From Bifidobacterium merycicum DSM 6492 (GTDB lineage Bacteria; Actinomycetota; Actinomycetes; Actinomycetales; Bifidobacteriaceae): a stretch of 64,000 bases of DNA. This document shows, in pieces, positions 43,711 to 51,664 of this stretch. Location: positions 1 through 64,000 of the forward strand of contig NZ_FQTX01000004.1 in the NCBI RefSeq assembly GCF_900129045.1. Reading direction: 5' to 3'. The translations under genes were made by a program, and so were the position numbers. Each line of letters opens with the position of its first letter. Positions within the stretch are counted from its first letter, which is position 1. The notes under the pieces were generated by a model. That model saw only the letters and a program-made list of their open reading frames with translations. It ran no database searches and was not told where the DNA came from.

Positions 43711-44391
43711 GTGTCATTGCTTCAGACTCTTCGTGGCATGTTCGGGGCGACGTCGCCGAACGCCATCCACGTGCCGGTCGAACTGCATGCGCCGATAGGT
43801 GGCGTGCCGATCTCACTGCGCACCATGGATATGGACGATGCCGACGAATGGAACGATGTCCGCTGGCGGAATACCGAATGGCTCAGGCCTTGGGCCGCGG
43901 GCGATCCGATGCATGGTTCCGGACTGACTTTCGAACAGTGGGTTCGCCGTCAGCGCAATGATGAGGCGCATGGCGGCGGTGTGGTGTTCCTCATCGAATA
44001 CCGCAAGCGCATGGTCGGGCAGATTTCGCTTGGTGCGATCAACTATGGCGCGATGCGCAGCGGTGTGGTCGGTTATTGGGTGTCGCAGGATTACGCCGGT
44101 CACGGCATCGCTCCGATGGCGCTCGCCATGTTGGCGGATTGGGCCATCGGCAGTCCGGACGGGCCGCAGCTGCATCGTCTGGAAATCGCCATTCTGCCGG
44201 AAAACCAGCGTTCCCTTGCCGTGGTGCGCAAGGTGGGTGCGCGTGACGAGGGGGAGCGGGCCAATTACATGTACGTCGATGGGAACTGGCGTACGCATCG
44301 GACGTTCAGCCTGCTCGCCGAGGACATGGGTGACGGGTTTGAATCCCGTCTCATATCACGACATGCCGAATGGGAAACGCGAATATTGTGA
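43711..44391 (+). CDS. RimJ/RimL-type GNAT N-acetyltransferase
   Basis: A 226-residue GNAT protein that transfers acetyl from acetyl-CoA, possibly to a protein N-terminus. Motifs: LRTMDMDDADEWNDVRWRN (substrate-binding start), VFLIEYRKRMVGQISL, the acetyl-CoA pyrophosphate-binding GYWVSQDYAGHGIAPMAL and ILPENQRSLAVVRKVG. The start is GTG 43711 with ATAGGGGG close upstream; ATG 43738 is an alternative. It lies divergent from the cyclo-ligase gene and directly upstream of a membrane protein, as in the mycobacterial Rv0992c-rimJ-Rv0996 region. Confidence 0.88.
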   Translation: MSLLQTLRGMFGATSPNAIHVPVELHAPIGGVPISLRTMDMDDADEWNDVRWRNTEWLRPWAAGDPMHGSGLTFEQWVRRQRNDEAHGGGVVFLIEYRKRMVGQISLGAINYGAMRSGVVGYWVSQDYAGHGIAPMALAMLADWAIGSPDGPQLHRLEIAILPENQRSLAVVRKVGARDEGERANYMYVDGNWRTHRTFSLLAEDMGDGFESRLISRHAEWETRIL

Positions 44392-44416
44392 CGGCGTTGT
44401 CCTATTCTTAAACGTT

Positions 44417-45622
44417 ATGGAATACGATTCGCTGAGCACGGTCATCGTGGCGGTAATCGTACTCTTGGGAATCGCGGTCTGGCTGCCCTTACGAACGTCC
44501 ACCAGCATGAAACAGGTGCTGGAACATCGTGCGGACAAGTTTTCGACTTCGTTGCATCTTGTGGATGAGCACAGCGGAACACGGTTCAGCGATGGCCGGA
44601 CACATATGGAAGGGGTTGGGATGCAGCCGAACACGAGGCGGCCGGGCGTGCCTACGGCGGAACGTATCGCTCAGGTGCGCAGTCTGCGTCGGGCGGCGAT
44701 CAGGCGTCGTCGCATCATCGTCGTCACGTTGGCGCTGGTCACGGTGGTGGTGCTGGTTTGCGCGTTCTCGCTCCGGTTCAGCCCGTTGTACGCGTTGATC
44801 CCCGCGGCGGCATTGGGCATCGTGCTGGCGTTGGGCGTCCACGCTTCCAGACAGGCGCGTGAATGGGAGCATGAATTGTCGCTTGCCCGTAAGCGTGCTG
44901 CCGGCAACAAGACCGTCACCGACGCGCAGAAGCGCGCCATCGCCGAGCGTAAGGCGAAGCAGAAGGCTCTTGCGGATCATAAGTCGCAGCGTGCCGTGGA
45001 AGACCAGGAGTCGAAGACCGCCGAGAACGAGCCTCCGACCTATGAGATGGAGCAGCGCGAAATCCGTCAGGTGCTGCACAAGGCGCAGATGGAGCAGCGC
45101 AAGGCGTTGCAGGAACATGCCGCGCAGAAGAATCCGGAGCCGCAGGCGCAGGAACCGGTGCAGGAGCAGTCGAAGACCATCGTCGAAGCGGCGGAGAAGC
45201 CGTTGCCTGAACCTCATTCCGAGTCCGAGGTGACCCGCGAGGCCGGGTCCCAGGATCTCATCTCCTTCTCGTTGGGTGCGCCGCGTGAATCCGATGCAAG
45301 CAACGCCGAAACCGTTGAGGATCCGCAGAGTCTGGAGATCAAGTCCGCACGTCAGGTGGCCAAGGCCGAGCCGGTGGATACCGAGGAGCGCAAGGCGTTG
45401 GCGGCCGAGGCGAAGATGGAGACGGTGCCCGCGTCGGAGGCGAAGCAGTCCGATGGCGACGAGAAGGCCATGAACGCGGCTGATGCCGAGTCGCAGACCT
45501 CCGCCATCGATTCCTTCCATAAGGCAGAGCAGGAGGCGCAGGTCGCTGTTCCCGCAGCCACGTCCGATTCCCTGGGCAATGGTCTTGAGGAGATTCTCGC
45601 GCGTCGCGTCGCGGCCAAGTGA
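44417..45622 (+). CDS. Membrane protein with long charged cytoplasmic tail (position of GlpR/Rv0996)
   Basis: A 401-residue protein. The N-terminal helix (LSTVIVAVIVLLGIAVWLPL) is followed by the motif MKQVLEHRADKFSTSLHLVD. A basic stretch and two further helices (about 102-145, IIVVTLALVTVVVLVCAF and LYALIPAAALGIVLALGV) lead into a tail of some 250 residues rich in Glu, Ala, Gln and Lys, probably coiled coil and disordered. It starts 25 bases after the rimJ-like gene. By position and topology it corresponds to mycobacterial Rv0996, the reported membrane receptor for a gephyrin-like division factor (GlpR); sequence identity is too low to claim by eye. No moeA-like partner is next to it here. 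Confidence 0.7.
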   Translation: MEYDSLSTVIVAVIVLLGIAVWLPLRTSTSMKQVLEHRADKFSTSLHLVDEHSGTRFSDGRTHMEGVGMQPNTRRPGVPTAERIAQVRSLRRAAIRRRRIIVVTLALVTVVVLVCAFSLRFSPLYALIPAAALGIVLALGVHASRQAREWEHELSLARKRAAGNKTVTDAQKRAIAERKAKQKALADHKSQRAVEDQESKTAENEPPTYEMEQREIRQVLHKAQMEQRKALQEHAAQKNPEPQAQEPVQEQSKTIVEAAEKPLPEPHSESEVTREAGSQDLISFSLGAPRESDASNAETVEDPQSLEIKSARQVAKAEPVDTEERKALAAEAKMETVPASEAKQSDGDEKAMNAADAESQTSAIDSFHKAEQEAQVAVPAATSDSLGNGLEEILARRVAAK

Positions 45623-45702
45623 TCGCCGAGCGATCGCCGGATGACCGCCGGGCGGCCGTTGGGCAATCGTCAAGTATGGTGCGGGGAATTTCTCTCACAG
45701 CG

Positions 45703-45744
45703 TTAGCACTCGAGTTGGCAGAGTGCTAAAAATCGCGCTACGAT
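45703..45744 (+). promoter_or_regulatory. CIRCE element overlapping the groES promoter
   Basis: TTAGCACTC-N9-GAGTGCTAA (45703-45711 and 45721-45729) is a perfect CIRCE operator for HrcA. Its spacer contains the likely -35 TTGGCA (45715-45720), with -10 TACGAT at 45739-45744 (18-bp spacing), so HrcA binding would block RNA polymerase. Repression is relieved by heat shock in known systems. Confidence 0.95.
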
Positions 45745-45844
45745 ATGTTCCAGTGCTTGAAACCACTCAGGTGATCGTCAGCCTCTTGGGTCCGTTTCTT
45801 GGCGCAGAAACACTGAACTACTAACGAATACGAGGTGACCCACA

Positions 45845-46138
45845 GTGTCGATTAAGCTCACACCGTTGGAAGACAAGATTATCGTCAAGCAGGCTGAGGC
45901 CGAGACCCAGACCGCGTCCGGTCTGTTCATCCCGGACAACGCCAAGGAGAAGCCGCAGCAGGGTGAAGTCCTGGCCGTTGGCCCGGGCCGCCGCAACGAT
46001 GCCGGCGAGCGTATCCCGGTGGACGTCAAGGTCGGCGACAAGGTGCTGTACTCCAAGTACGGCGGCACCGAGGTGCACTACGAGGGCGAGGACTACCTGA
46101 TCGTCGCCGCCCGCGACATCCTGGCCATCCTCGGCTGA
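45845..46138 (+). CDS. groES: Co-chaperonin GroES (Cpn10)
   Basis: Forms the heptameric lid of the GroEL folding chamber. The 97 residues contain the GroES start [19 protein letters not shown], the mobile-loop region [26 protein letters not shown] and the end [16 protein letters not shown]. The GTG at 45845 follows CGAGGTGACC. No groEL gene follows; a terminator comes at once, so groEL is encoded elsewhere, as is common in bifidobacteria. Confidence 0.98.
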   Translation: MSIKLTPLEDKIIVKQAEAETQTASGLFIPDNAKEKPQQGEVLAVGPGRRNDAGERIPVDVKVGDKVLYSKYGGTEVHYEGEDYLIVAARDILAILG

Positions 46139-46155
46139 GACAAGATTTTTTTGAG

Positions 46156-46183
46156 AAAACCCCGCATTTTTTGCGGGGTTTTT
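46156..46183 (+). terminator. Intrinsic terminator after groES
   Basis: AAAACCCCGCA (46156-46166) pairs with TGCGGGGTTTT (46172-46182), loop TTTTT, followed by TTCC. It is a strong rho-independent terminator. Confidence 0.9.
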
Positions 46184-46256
46184 CCGTTGCATGGCGCATT
46201 TGCGCACCCGCTCAGGCCGCTTATTTCCTTGCAACACGCCGTAAAGACGCGCCGAG

Positions 46257-46287
46257 TTGCGAAAGGCTGCGAGACGTGGCATATTAT
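46257..46287 (+). promoter_or_regulatory. Probable promoter of the tRNA cluster
   Basis: TTGCGA (46257-46262) and TATTAT (46282-46287), 19-bp spacing, lie 45 bases upstream of tRNA-Tyr. Confidence 0.45.
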
Positions 46288-46332
46288 TCGAGTTGCCTGT
46301 TGAGGTTCAGCCAAGACAGGGAGCAGAGACCT

Positions 46333-46414
46333 GGCGGATTTCCCAAGCGGTCAAAGGGAGCTGACTGTAAATCAGCCGCTTCGTGCTTCAGTGGTTCGAA
46401 TCCACTATCCGCCA
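46333..46414 (+). tRNA. tRNA-Tyr (GTA)
   Basis: Acceptor arms GGCGGAT and ATCCGCC pair fully. The anticodon arm CTGACTGTAAATCAG carries GTA. A long variable arm between the anticodon and T arms marks a class II tRNA, as expected for tyrosine. Discriminator A, no encoded CCA. Confidence 0.92.
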
Positions 46415-46415
46415 C

Positions 46416-46487
<72 letters not shown>

Positions 46488-46491
46488 CTCT

Positions 46492-46565
46492 GGCGGGGTA
46501 GCTCAGCTGGCTAGAGCGTACGACTCATAATCGTAAGGTCAAGAGTTCGAGCCTCTTCCTCGCTA
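46492..46565 (+). tRNA. tRNA-Met (CAT), elongator type
   Basis: The anticodon arm TACGACTCATAATCGTA carries CAT. The acceptor stem is formed by GGCGGGG and CCTCGCT with G-T pairs at its first and fifth positions. A paired first base and no initiator-type C1:A72 mismatch indicate elongator Met; a tRNA-Ile with lysidine-modified CAT cannot be excluded by eye. Confidence 0.85.
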
Positions 46566-46620
46566 CAAATTGCGCCCGTTAACCGACGGGCGCTACTAAT
46601 GACTACAGAGGTGAATGAAC

Positions 46621-46788
46621 ATGGCTAAGAGCGCCGACATCCGTCCCGGCATCACGCTGGCATGCACCGAGTGCAAGGAGCGTAATTACATTACGACCAA
46701 GAACCGTCGTAACACTCCTGATCGTCTTGAACTGAAGAAGTTCTGCGCTCGCTGCGGCAAGCAGACCGTGCACCGCGAGACCCGCTGA
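46621..46788 (+). CDS. rpmG: 50S ribosomal protein L33
   Basis: A 55-residue protein of the large subunit. It starts [18 protein letters not shown] and has two CxxC pairs (CTEC and CARC), so it is the zinc-binding (C+) form. [20 protein letters not shown] is the family core. It follows the tRNA-Met gene by 55 bases; a tRNA-rpmG order is common in actinobacteria. The C+ form depends on zinc, which is of interest beside the Zur-like site elsewhere in the window. Confidence 0.96.
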   Translation: MAKSADIRPGITLACTECKERNYITTKNRRNTPDRLELKKFCARCGKQTVHRETR

Positions 46789-46803
46789 GTACACAATGCT
46801 TTT

Positions 46804-46836
46804 CAAAGACCCGACCGATTCGGTCGGGTCTTTTTG
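46804..46836 (+). terminator. Intrinsic terminator after rpmG
   Basis: AAAGACCCGACCG and CGGTCGGGTCTTT form a 13-bp stem followed by TTTG. It ends the tRNA-rpmG unit. Confidence 0.92.
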
Positions 46837-46864
46837 TATGCTGGCAGACTGTATGCTGTCAAAC

Positions 46865-48046
46865 ATGACTTCTTTTGCAGACATCACCACCATTGCGGTC
46901 GGCGGCGAAATCGACCGTTTCATCGAACCCACCACACGCGTCGGCGTCATCGAAGCCGTGGAGGATGCCGATTCCAAGGGTTTGCCGTTATTCGTGATCG
47001 GCGGCGGTTCCAACGTCCTCGTTTCGGATGAGGCGTTCCATGGCGTTGTGGTGCGTGATGCGCGGCGTGCGATCACGGTTCCGGACGAGGCGGCTCCCGT
47101 CGAAGGCGACGACCGCACCGTGCATGTCAACGCCGAAGCCGGCTGCAACTGGGATGATTTCGTCGACTTCTGCGTCGGCCTCGGCTTGGAAGGTGTCGAG
47201 GGCCTGTCCGGCATCCCCGGCACGGTAGGCGCGTCCGTGGTGCAGAACATCGGCGCGTACGGCCAGGAGGTCGGTTCCAGCGTCGAATCGGTGGAGGTTT
47301 GGGATCGCGCCGACAAAACCACCAAGGAGCTGCATGCCGCCGACCTGCGGTTCGGGTACCGTATGAGCGCCCTGAAGGAAAGCATGTACCGGGCTCCGGC
47401 GGTACCGGCGGATGAGTTCTTTCCCACGCCGCGCTACGTGGTCCTGTCCGTCACCTTCGCGCTCAAGCACAGCGCCACGGGTGCGGTCGGGTACGGCCAG
47501 CTCGCCAAGGCGCTGGGCGTCGAGATTGGCGATCGCATGGCCACCAGGGATATCAGGAACGCGGTGCTGAAGGTCCGTGCGGCCAAGGGCATGCTGGAGG
47601 ACGCCACGCGCTACGCCGAACCCGCCATGCACGGGGCCAAGCGGGACGAACTCGTCGACGTTGCCTTGCAGGTCCAAGGAGCTGCCGACCCCGACAGGCA
47701 CAGCTGCGGCAGCTTCTTCATGAATCCGATCCTGACCGCCGAACAGGCGGCTACCTTGCCGGATGATGCGCCACGCTTCGATGTGACGCTGCCGGACGGA
47801 ACGCCCGGAATTAAAACCTCCGCCGCGTGGCTCATCGACCATGCTGGTTTCCACAAGGGCTTCAAGGTCACGCCGGATGCCAAGGCGGGTCTCTCCACGC
47901 TGCACACGCTCGCCCTGACCAATAGGGGTGGAGCGGGCTCGCACGACATCGAAACGTTGGCGAGAACCGTGCAGGACGGGGTGGAACGCGCCTTCGGCGT
48001 GCGATTGGTCCCCGAACCGGTGGTCGTGGGCTTCTCGCTGCGCTGA
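46865..48046 (+). CDS. murB: UDP-N-acetylenolpyruvoylglucosamine reductase
   Basis: Second step of peptidoglycan precursor synthesis: NADPH-dependent reduction of UDP-GlcNAc-enolpyruvate to UDP-MurNAc, using FAD. The 393 residues contain the FAD-binding start TIAVGGEIDRFIEP, VIGGGSNVLVSD, EGLSGIPGTVGASVVQNIGAYGQE and the catalytic HSCGSFFMNP with the proton-donating Ser. ATG 46865 begins the conserved part; ATG 46853 is four codons earlier. It is longer than E. coli MurB, as usual in actinobacteria. Confidence 0.96.
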   Translation: MTSFADITTIAVGGEIDRFIEPTTRVGVIEAVEDADSKGLPLFVIGGGSNVLVSDEAFHGVVVRDARRAITVPDEAAPVEGDDRTVHVNAEAGCNWDDFVDFCVGLGLEGVEGLSGIPGTVGASVVQNIGAYGQEVGSSVESVEVWDRADKTTKELHAADLRFGYRMSALKESMYRAPAVPADEFFPTPRYVVLSVTFALKHSATGAVGYGQLAKALGVEIGDRMATRDIRNAVLKVRAAKGMLEDATRYAEPAMHGAKRDELVDVALQVQGAADPDRHSCGSFFMNPILTAEQAATLPDDAPRFDVTLPDGTPGIKTSAAWLIDHAGFHKGFKVTPDAKAGLSTLHTLALTNRGGAGSHDIETLARTVQDGVERAFGVRLVPEPVVVGFSLR

Positions 48047-48231
48047 CGGCCGACCTGGGACGGGCGACGGGTCGGGGCAGTGAGCCGCGGTAACGTGAAT
48101 CTTGGCGGCTGGCTGTAGCGGTCTGCGGTGCTATGTTGCGGACATAGCTGCGCCTGGGTTACGCGGTGGTGCTACAGTCGCTATCCGTTCGTATCGGAAC
48201 GAGAGGGAAAGTTTCGGAAAAGAGGCCGTCA

Positions 48232-49797
48232 GTGAACATATTTCGTAAGAAGTCCGTCGAGCAGACGCTCGCGGAAACCGAGGAATCGGGGCATAGCCTG
48301 AAACGCGACCTCACCTGGTGGGATCTGGCCATCATGGGCGTGGCCGTCGCCGTGGGCGCGGGTATCTTCTCCATCGGCGCGCAGGCCGCGGCGTTCCATG
48401 CCGGCCCGGCCGTGATCATCAGTTTCCTCATCGCGGGCATCGTGTGCGGCGCGGCGGTCATGTGCTACGCCGAATTCGCATCGATGATCCCCGTGGCCGG
48501 TTCCGCATACACCTTCACCTATACGACGGTGGGCGAGGTCGTGGCATGGATCATCGGCTGGGATCTCATCCTGGAGATGCTTATGGCCGGTTCGGTCGTA
48601 TCGAAATATTGGGGCGTGTACCTGAACGACTTCTTCCGGCTGGTGGGGTGGAACATCAACACCACTATCGCCGTCGGATCGTTCCATATCGATTTCGCGC
48701 CGCTCGTCATCGTCGCGTTCTTCACCGCATTGCTCGTATTCGGCACCAAGATCGGTGCCCGTGTCGACGGTGCGTTGACCATCCTTAAGATCGCGATCGT
48801 GCTGTTCGTGGTCGTCGTCGGTTTCTTCTATGTCAAGGCCGACAACTTCACTCCGTTCATTCCCCCGAGCGAGCCCGCCGCAACCGATGGTACGTCCGGC
48901 GTGAGCGCCGCCATGAACCAGCCGCTGTGGCAATGGGTCACTGGCATGACCCCGACCATTTACGGCGTGACCGGCATCCTCTCGGGCGCGGCGCTCGTGT
49001 TCTTCGCGTTCCTTGGTTTCGACGTCGTCGCCACCACCTCCGAGGAGGCTATCAACCCGCGCAGGAACGTGCCGCTGGGCATCGGCGTGGGCATGGGCAT
49101 GATCATCGTGCTGTACACCCTCGTTGCCATCGTCACCACCGGCATGGTCTCCTACAGGGATCTCGCCAGACAGGACAGCCCCTCGTTGGCCACCGCATTC
49201 GAGATGGTGGGCGCGAACTGGGCGGCCAAGATCATCAGCTTCGGTATCGTGATCGGCTTGGCCACTGTGGTCATGGTGCTGCTGCTGGGTGTCACCCGCG
49301 TCGTGTTCGCCATGAGCCGTGATGGCCTGCTGCCGCGTGTGATGAGCCGGACGGGCAGCAAAGGCACCCCGGTCGGTCTGCAGATTGGTGTGGGTGTGGT
49401 CATGGGTCTGGTCGCGGCATGCTCCGACGTGGACGTGCTCGCAGACATGGTGAACATCGGCACCCTGTCCGCTTTCACCCTGGTCGCCATCTCCGTGCCG
49501 ATCATGCGCCGCAAGCGTCCCGATCTCAAGCGCACGTTCAAGATGCCGGGCAACCCGTGGGTTCCGATCCTTATCGCGGCGGCGAATCTATGGCTTATGG
49601 TGAACCTGAGCGTGCTCACCTGGATTCGTTTCGTGATTTGGCTGATTGTCGGCTTCGTCATCTACTTCGGGTACGGCTACCGTCACGCGCGTCTCGGCAC
49701 CGGTGAACTGGCCTCGGCCGTAACCAAGAGGAGTGAACCCGACGAAACCAGCAATGGGGGAGTGACGGGATCGGAACTTGCCCAAGCCGGGGAGTAA
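48232..49797 (+). CDS. Amino acid permease of the APC superfamily (CAT subfamily)
   Basis: A 521-residue transporter with about 12-14 helices. The N-terminal region LKRDLTWWDLAIMGVAVAVGAGIFSIGAQAA contains the substrate-binding GxG(I/V) break of helix 1. AEFASMIPVAGSAYTF and FFAFLGFDVVATTSEEAINPRRNVP are typical of cationic-amino-acid-type permeases. The GTG at 48232 follows AAAAGAGG. The upstream gap contains a short palindrome GCTATGT-ACATAGC (48130-48148). Substrate cannot be read. Confidence 0.9.
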   Translation: MNIFRKKSVEQTLAETEESGHSLKRDLTWWDLAIMGVAVAVGAGIFSIGAQAAAFHAGPAVIISFLIAGIVCGAAVMCYAEFASMIPVAGSAYTFTYTTVGEVVAWIIGWDLILEMLMAGSVVSKYWGVYLNDFFRLVGWNINTTIAVGSFHIDFAPLVIVAFFTALLVFGTKIGARVDGALTILKIAIVLFVVVVGFFYVKADNFTPFIPPSEPAATDGTSGVSAAMNQPLWQWVTGMTPTIYGVTGILSGAALVFFAFLGFDVVATTSEEAINPRRNVPLGIGVGMGMIIVLYTLVAIVTTGMVSYRDLARQDSPSLATAFEMVGANWAAKIISFGIVIGLATVVMVLLLGVTRVVFAMSRDGLLPRVMSRTGSKGTPVGLQIGVGVVMGLVAACSDVDVLADMVNIGTLSAFTLVAISVPIMRRKRPDLKRTFKMPGNPWVPILIAAANLWLMVNLSVLTWIRFVIWLIVGFVIYFGYGYRHARLGTGELASAVTKRSEPDETSNGGVTGSELAQAGE

Positions 49798-49830
49798 CCT
49801 AGAATACAGCGTTTTTCCAAGGAGGTAGCC

Positions 49831-50148
49831 ATGCCATACGTTATCGCCCAGCCTTGCGTGGATGTCAAGGACAAGGCGTGCGTGGACGAGTGCCCGGTCG
49901 ACTGCATCTACGAGGGGTCCCGTTCGCTGTACATCAATCCGAACGAATGCGTCGACTGCGGCGCATGCGAGCCCGTGTGCCCCACCGAGGCCATCTTCTA
50001 TGAGGATGACCTGCCGGATGAGTGGGCCTGGTACAAGGATGCCGCGGTGAGCTTCTTCGCCGAAGTCGGTGACCGTGGTGGTGCCGGCGGCGAAGCCATC
50101 GGCAAGGATCCCGAACAGGTCGCGGTTTTGCCCCCGCAGAACCAGTGA
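49831..50148 (+). CDS. fdxA: Ferredoxin (7Fe/8Fe type)
   Basis: A 105-residue electron carrier. The first cluster motif is altered in the actinobacterial manner (PCVDVKDKACVDECPVDCIYEG), binding a 3Fe-4S plus 4Fe-4S pair, and the second is CVDCGACEPVCPTEAIF. ATG 49831 follows CAAGGAGG. It is followed by dapC, the order found across actinobacteria (for example mycobacterial fdxC-dapC). Confidence 0.95.
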   Translation: MPYVIAQPCVDVKDKACVDECPVDCIYEGSRSLYINPNECVDCGACEPVCPTEAIFYEDDLPDEWAWYKDAAVSFFAEVGDRGGAGGEAIGKDPEQVAVLPPQNQ

Positions 50149-50167
50149 TTCGGCTCCACGAATCGTA

Positions 50168-50193
50168 AACGCCTTTCCTTCGGGAAAGGCGTT
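50168..50193 (+). terminator. Hairpin between fdxA and dapC
   Basis: AACGCCTTTCC (50168-50178) pairs with GGAAAGGCGTT (50183-50193) around TTCG. No long T-run follows, so read-through into dapC is likely. Confidence 0.65.
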
Positions 50194-50216
50194 CTGCTAC
50201 CCAAGGAAGGAAACAC

Positions 50217-51407
50217 ATGGGCTTTCACGAATTCTCCTCGCCCTACGACTGGTCCCGCATCGCCGCATACAAAGCGACCGCCGCTGAAGCGGACGGTGGC
50301 ATGATCAACCTGTCCGTCGGCTCGCCCGTCGACCCCGTCCCGGCAAGCGTGAAGCAGGCGCTCGCCGCGGCCTCCGACGCGCCGAACGCGCACGGCTACC
50401 CCGTCACCGTCGGCAGCACCGACCTGCGCGACGCCATCCATGCATGGTTCCGCGACCTGCGCGGCGTGGATCTGGGCGCGGTGAATGCCGGCGTGGTGCC
50501 CACGGTCGGGTCCAAGGAGGCCGTAGCGCTGATGGCGAGTCTGTTGCGGCTCGGCCCCGGCGACGTGGTCGTGCAGCCCAAGGTCAGCTATCCGACCTAT
50601 GAGATCGGCACGCAGCTGGCGGGAGCCACCGTGCTGAAGGTCGATGATGTAGCGGATATCGACTCCTGGGTGGATGTCCCCGGCGTCAAGGCCGTCTGGG
50701 TCAATTCGCCGTGCAACCCCACGGGCGAGGTGCTGGGCACGGATTGGCTCGCCGGCGTCGTCGCCGCGGCTCGTCGCATCGGCGCGGTGGTGCTGTCCGA
50801 CGAATGCTATGCGCTGATGGATTGGTGTCAGGCCGGTTCCGAAGTCCGCCACGAGTGTGTGGGGAAGAACGGCAAGGAACGCACGTACGGGCTGTCATCC
50901 ACGCCGTGCGCGTTGCACCCCGCCGTCTGCGAGGGTACCGCCGACAACATCCTCGTACTGTATTCGCTGAGCAAGCAGAGCAATATGGCGGGCTATCGCA
51001 CCGCGTTCATCGCCGGTGACCATCATCTGGTACGGCGCATGAGCGATTATCGCAAGCAAATCGGGCAGATCATCCCGGGACCCGTGCAGGCGGCCATGGC
51101 GGCCGGTCTGCGTGACATCGAAGCCGTTCACGTGCAGCGTACACGCTATCGCGGGCGTCTTACGCGCTTGGTGGAGGCGCTTACGGCGTACGGCTATCAG
51201 GCGTCCATGCCTGACGGTGCGTTGTACGTGTGGGTCAGGGCGTTGAACGGCGACTGCTGGGCGGATATGGCCGATCTCGCTGAACTGGGCATCGTACCCA
51301 GTCCGGGTGAATTCTACGGAGCCCCGGAATATCTGCGTTTCTCCGCCACGGCCGCCGACGAGGCCATCGACGCCGCATGCTCGCGTCTCGTCTCGGCCAA
51401 GCGCTGA
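50217..51407 (+). CDS. dapC: N-succinyldiaminopimelate aminotransferase (DapC)
   Basis: PLP-dependent class I aminotransferase of lysine and meso-diaminopimelate synthesis, 396 residues. Motifs: INLSVGSPVDPVP, YPVTVGSTDLRDAI, the substrate/cofactor segment WVNSPCNPTGEVL, VVLSDECYALM with the PLP-pyridine Asp, and the Schiff-base Lys253 in SLSKQSNMAGYR. The fdxA-dapC neighbourhood favours DapC over other class I enzymes. ATG 50217 follows CAAGGAAGG. The loop after SDECYALMDW is longer and contains an extra Cys/His-bearing stretch. Confidence 0.9.
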   Translation: MGFHEFSSPYDWSRIAAYKATAAEADGGMINLSVGSPVDPVPASVKQALAAASDAPNAHGYPVTVGSTDLRDAIHAWFRDLRGVDLGAVNAGVVPTVGSKEAVALMASLLRLGPGDVVVQPKVSYPTYEIGTQLAGATVLKVDDVADIDSWVDVPGVKAVWVNSPCNPTGEVLGTDWLAGVVAAARRIGAVVLSDECYALMDWCQAGSEVRHECVGKNGKERTYGLSSTPCALHPAVCEGTADNILVLYSLSKQSNMAGYRTAFIAGDHHLVRRMSDYRKQIGQIIPGPVQAAMAAGLRDIEAVHVQRTRYRGRLTRLVEALTAYGYQASMPDGALYVWVRALNGDCWADMADLAELGIVPSPGEFYGAPEYLRFSATAADEAIDAACSRLVSAKR

Positions 51408-51490
51408 CCACACACCGGTGTCTCGCAGGATCATGTGGGCGGCCGGTTTCGCGAATCGCCGAAGTCCGGTCATGGTGTAAACTAGATTAA

Positions 51491-51580
51491 GCCTCTACGT
51501 GGCGCTATGTCACCGAACTCCCCCAGGGCAGGAATGCAGCAAGGGTAAGTGGCCTCTTGCGGGTGCGTAGGGGTTTTCTT
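51491..51580 (+). ncRNA. ffs: Small signal recognition particle RNA (4.5S type)
   Basis: The conserved Ffh-binding hairpin is seen as CCCAGGGCAGGAATGCAGCA followed by AGGGTA. The ends CCTCTACG (51492-51499) and CGTAGGGG (51566-51573) pair to close the rod, and TTTTCTTTT follows. It forms the RNA part of the co-translational targeting particle. Confidence 0.92.
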
Positions 51581-51664
51581 TTGCCCACGCGCGACGATGC
51601 GCCCCGCAGTCGTTCCCAAAGTCGGGTGCATACGCTGTTCCGCTGATGCACTACTCTTAAAACC

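Noticed and set aside
46492..46565. Initiator tRNA-fMet
   Set aside because: The first acceptor pair is G-T, not the unpaired C1:A72 of bacterial initiators, and the three G-C pairs of the initiator anticodon stem are absent.
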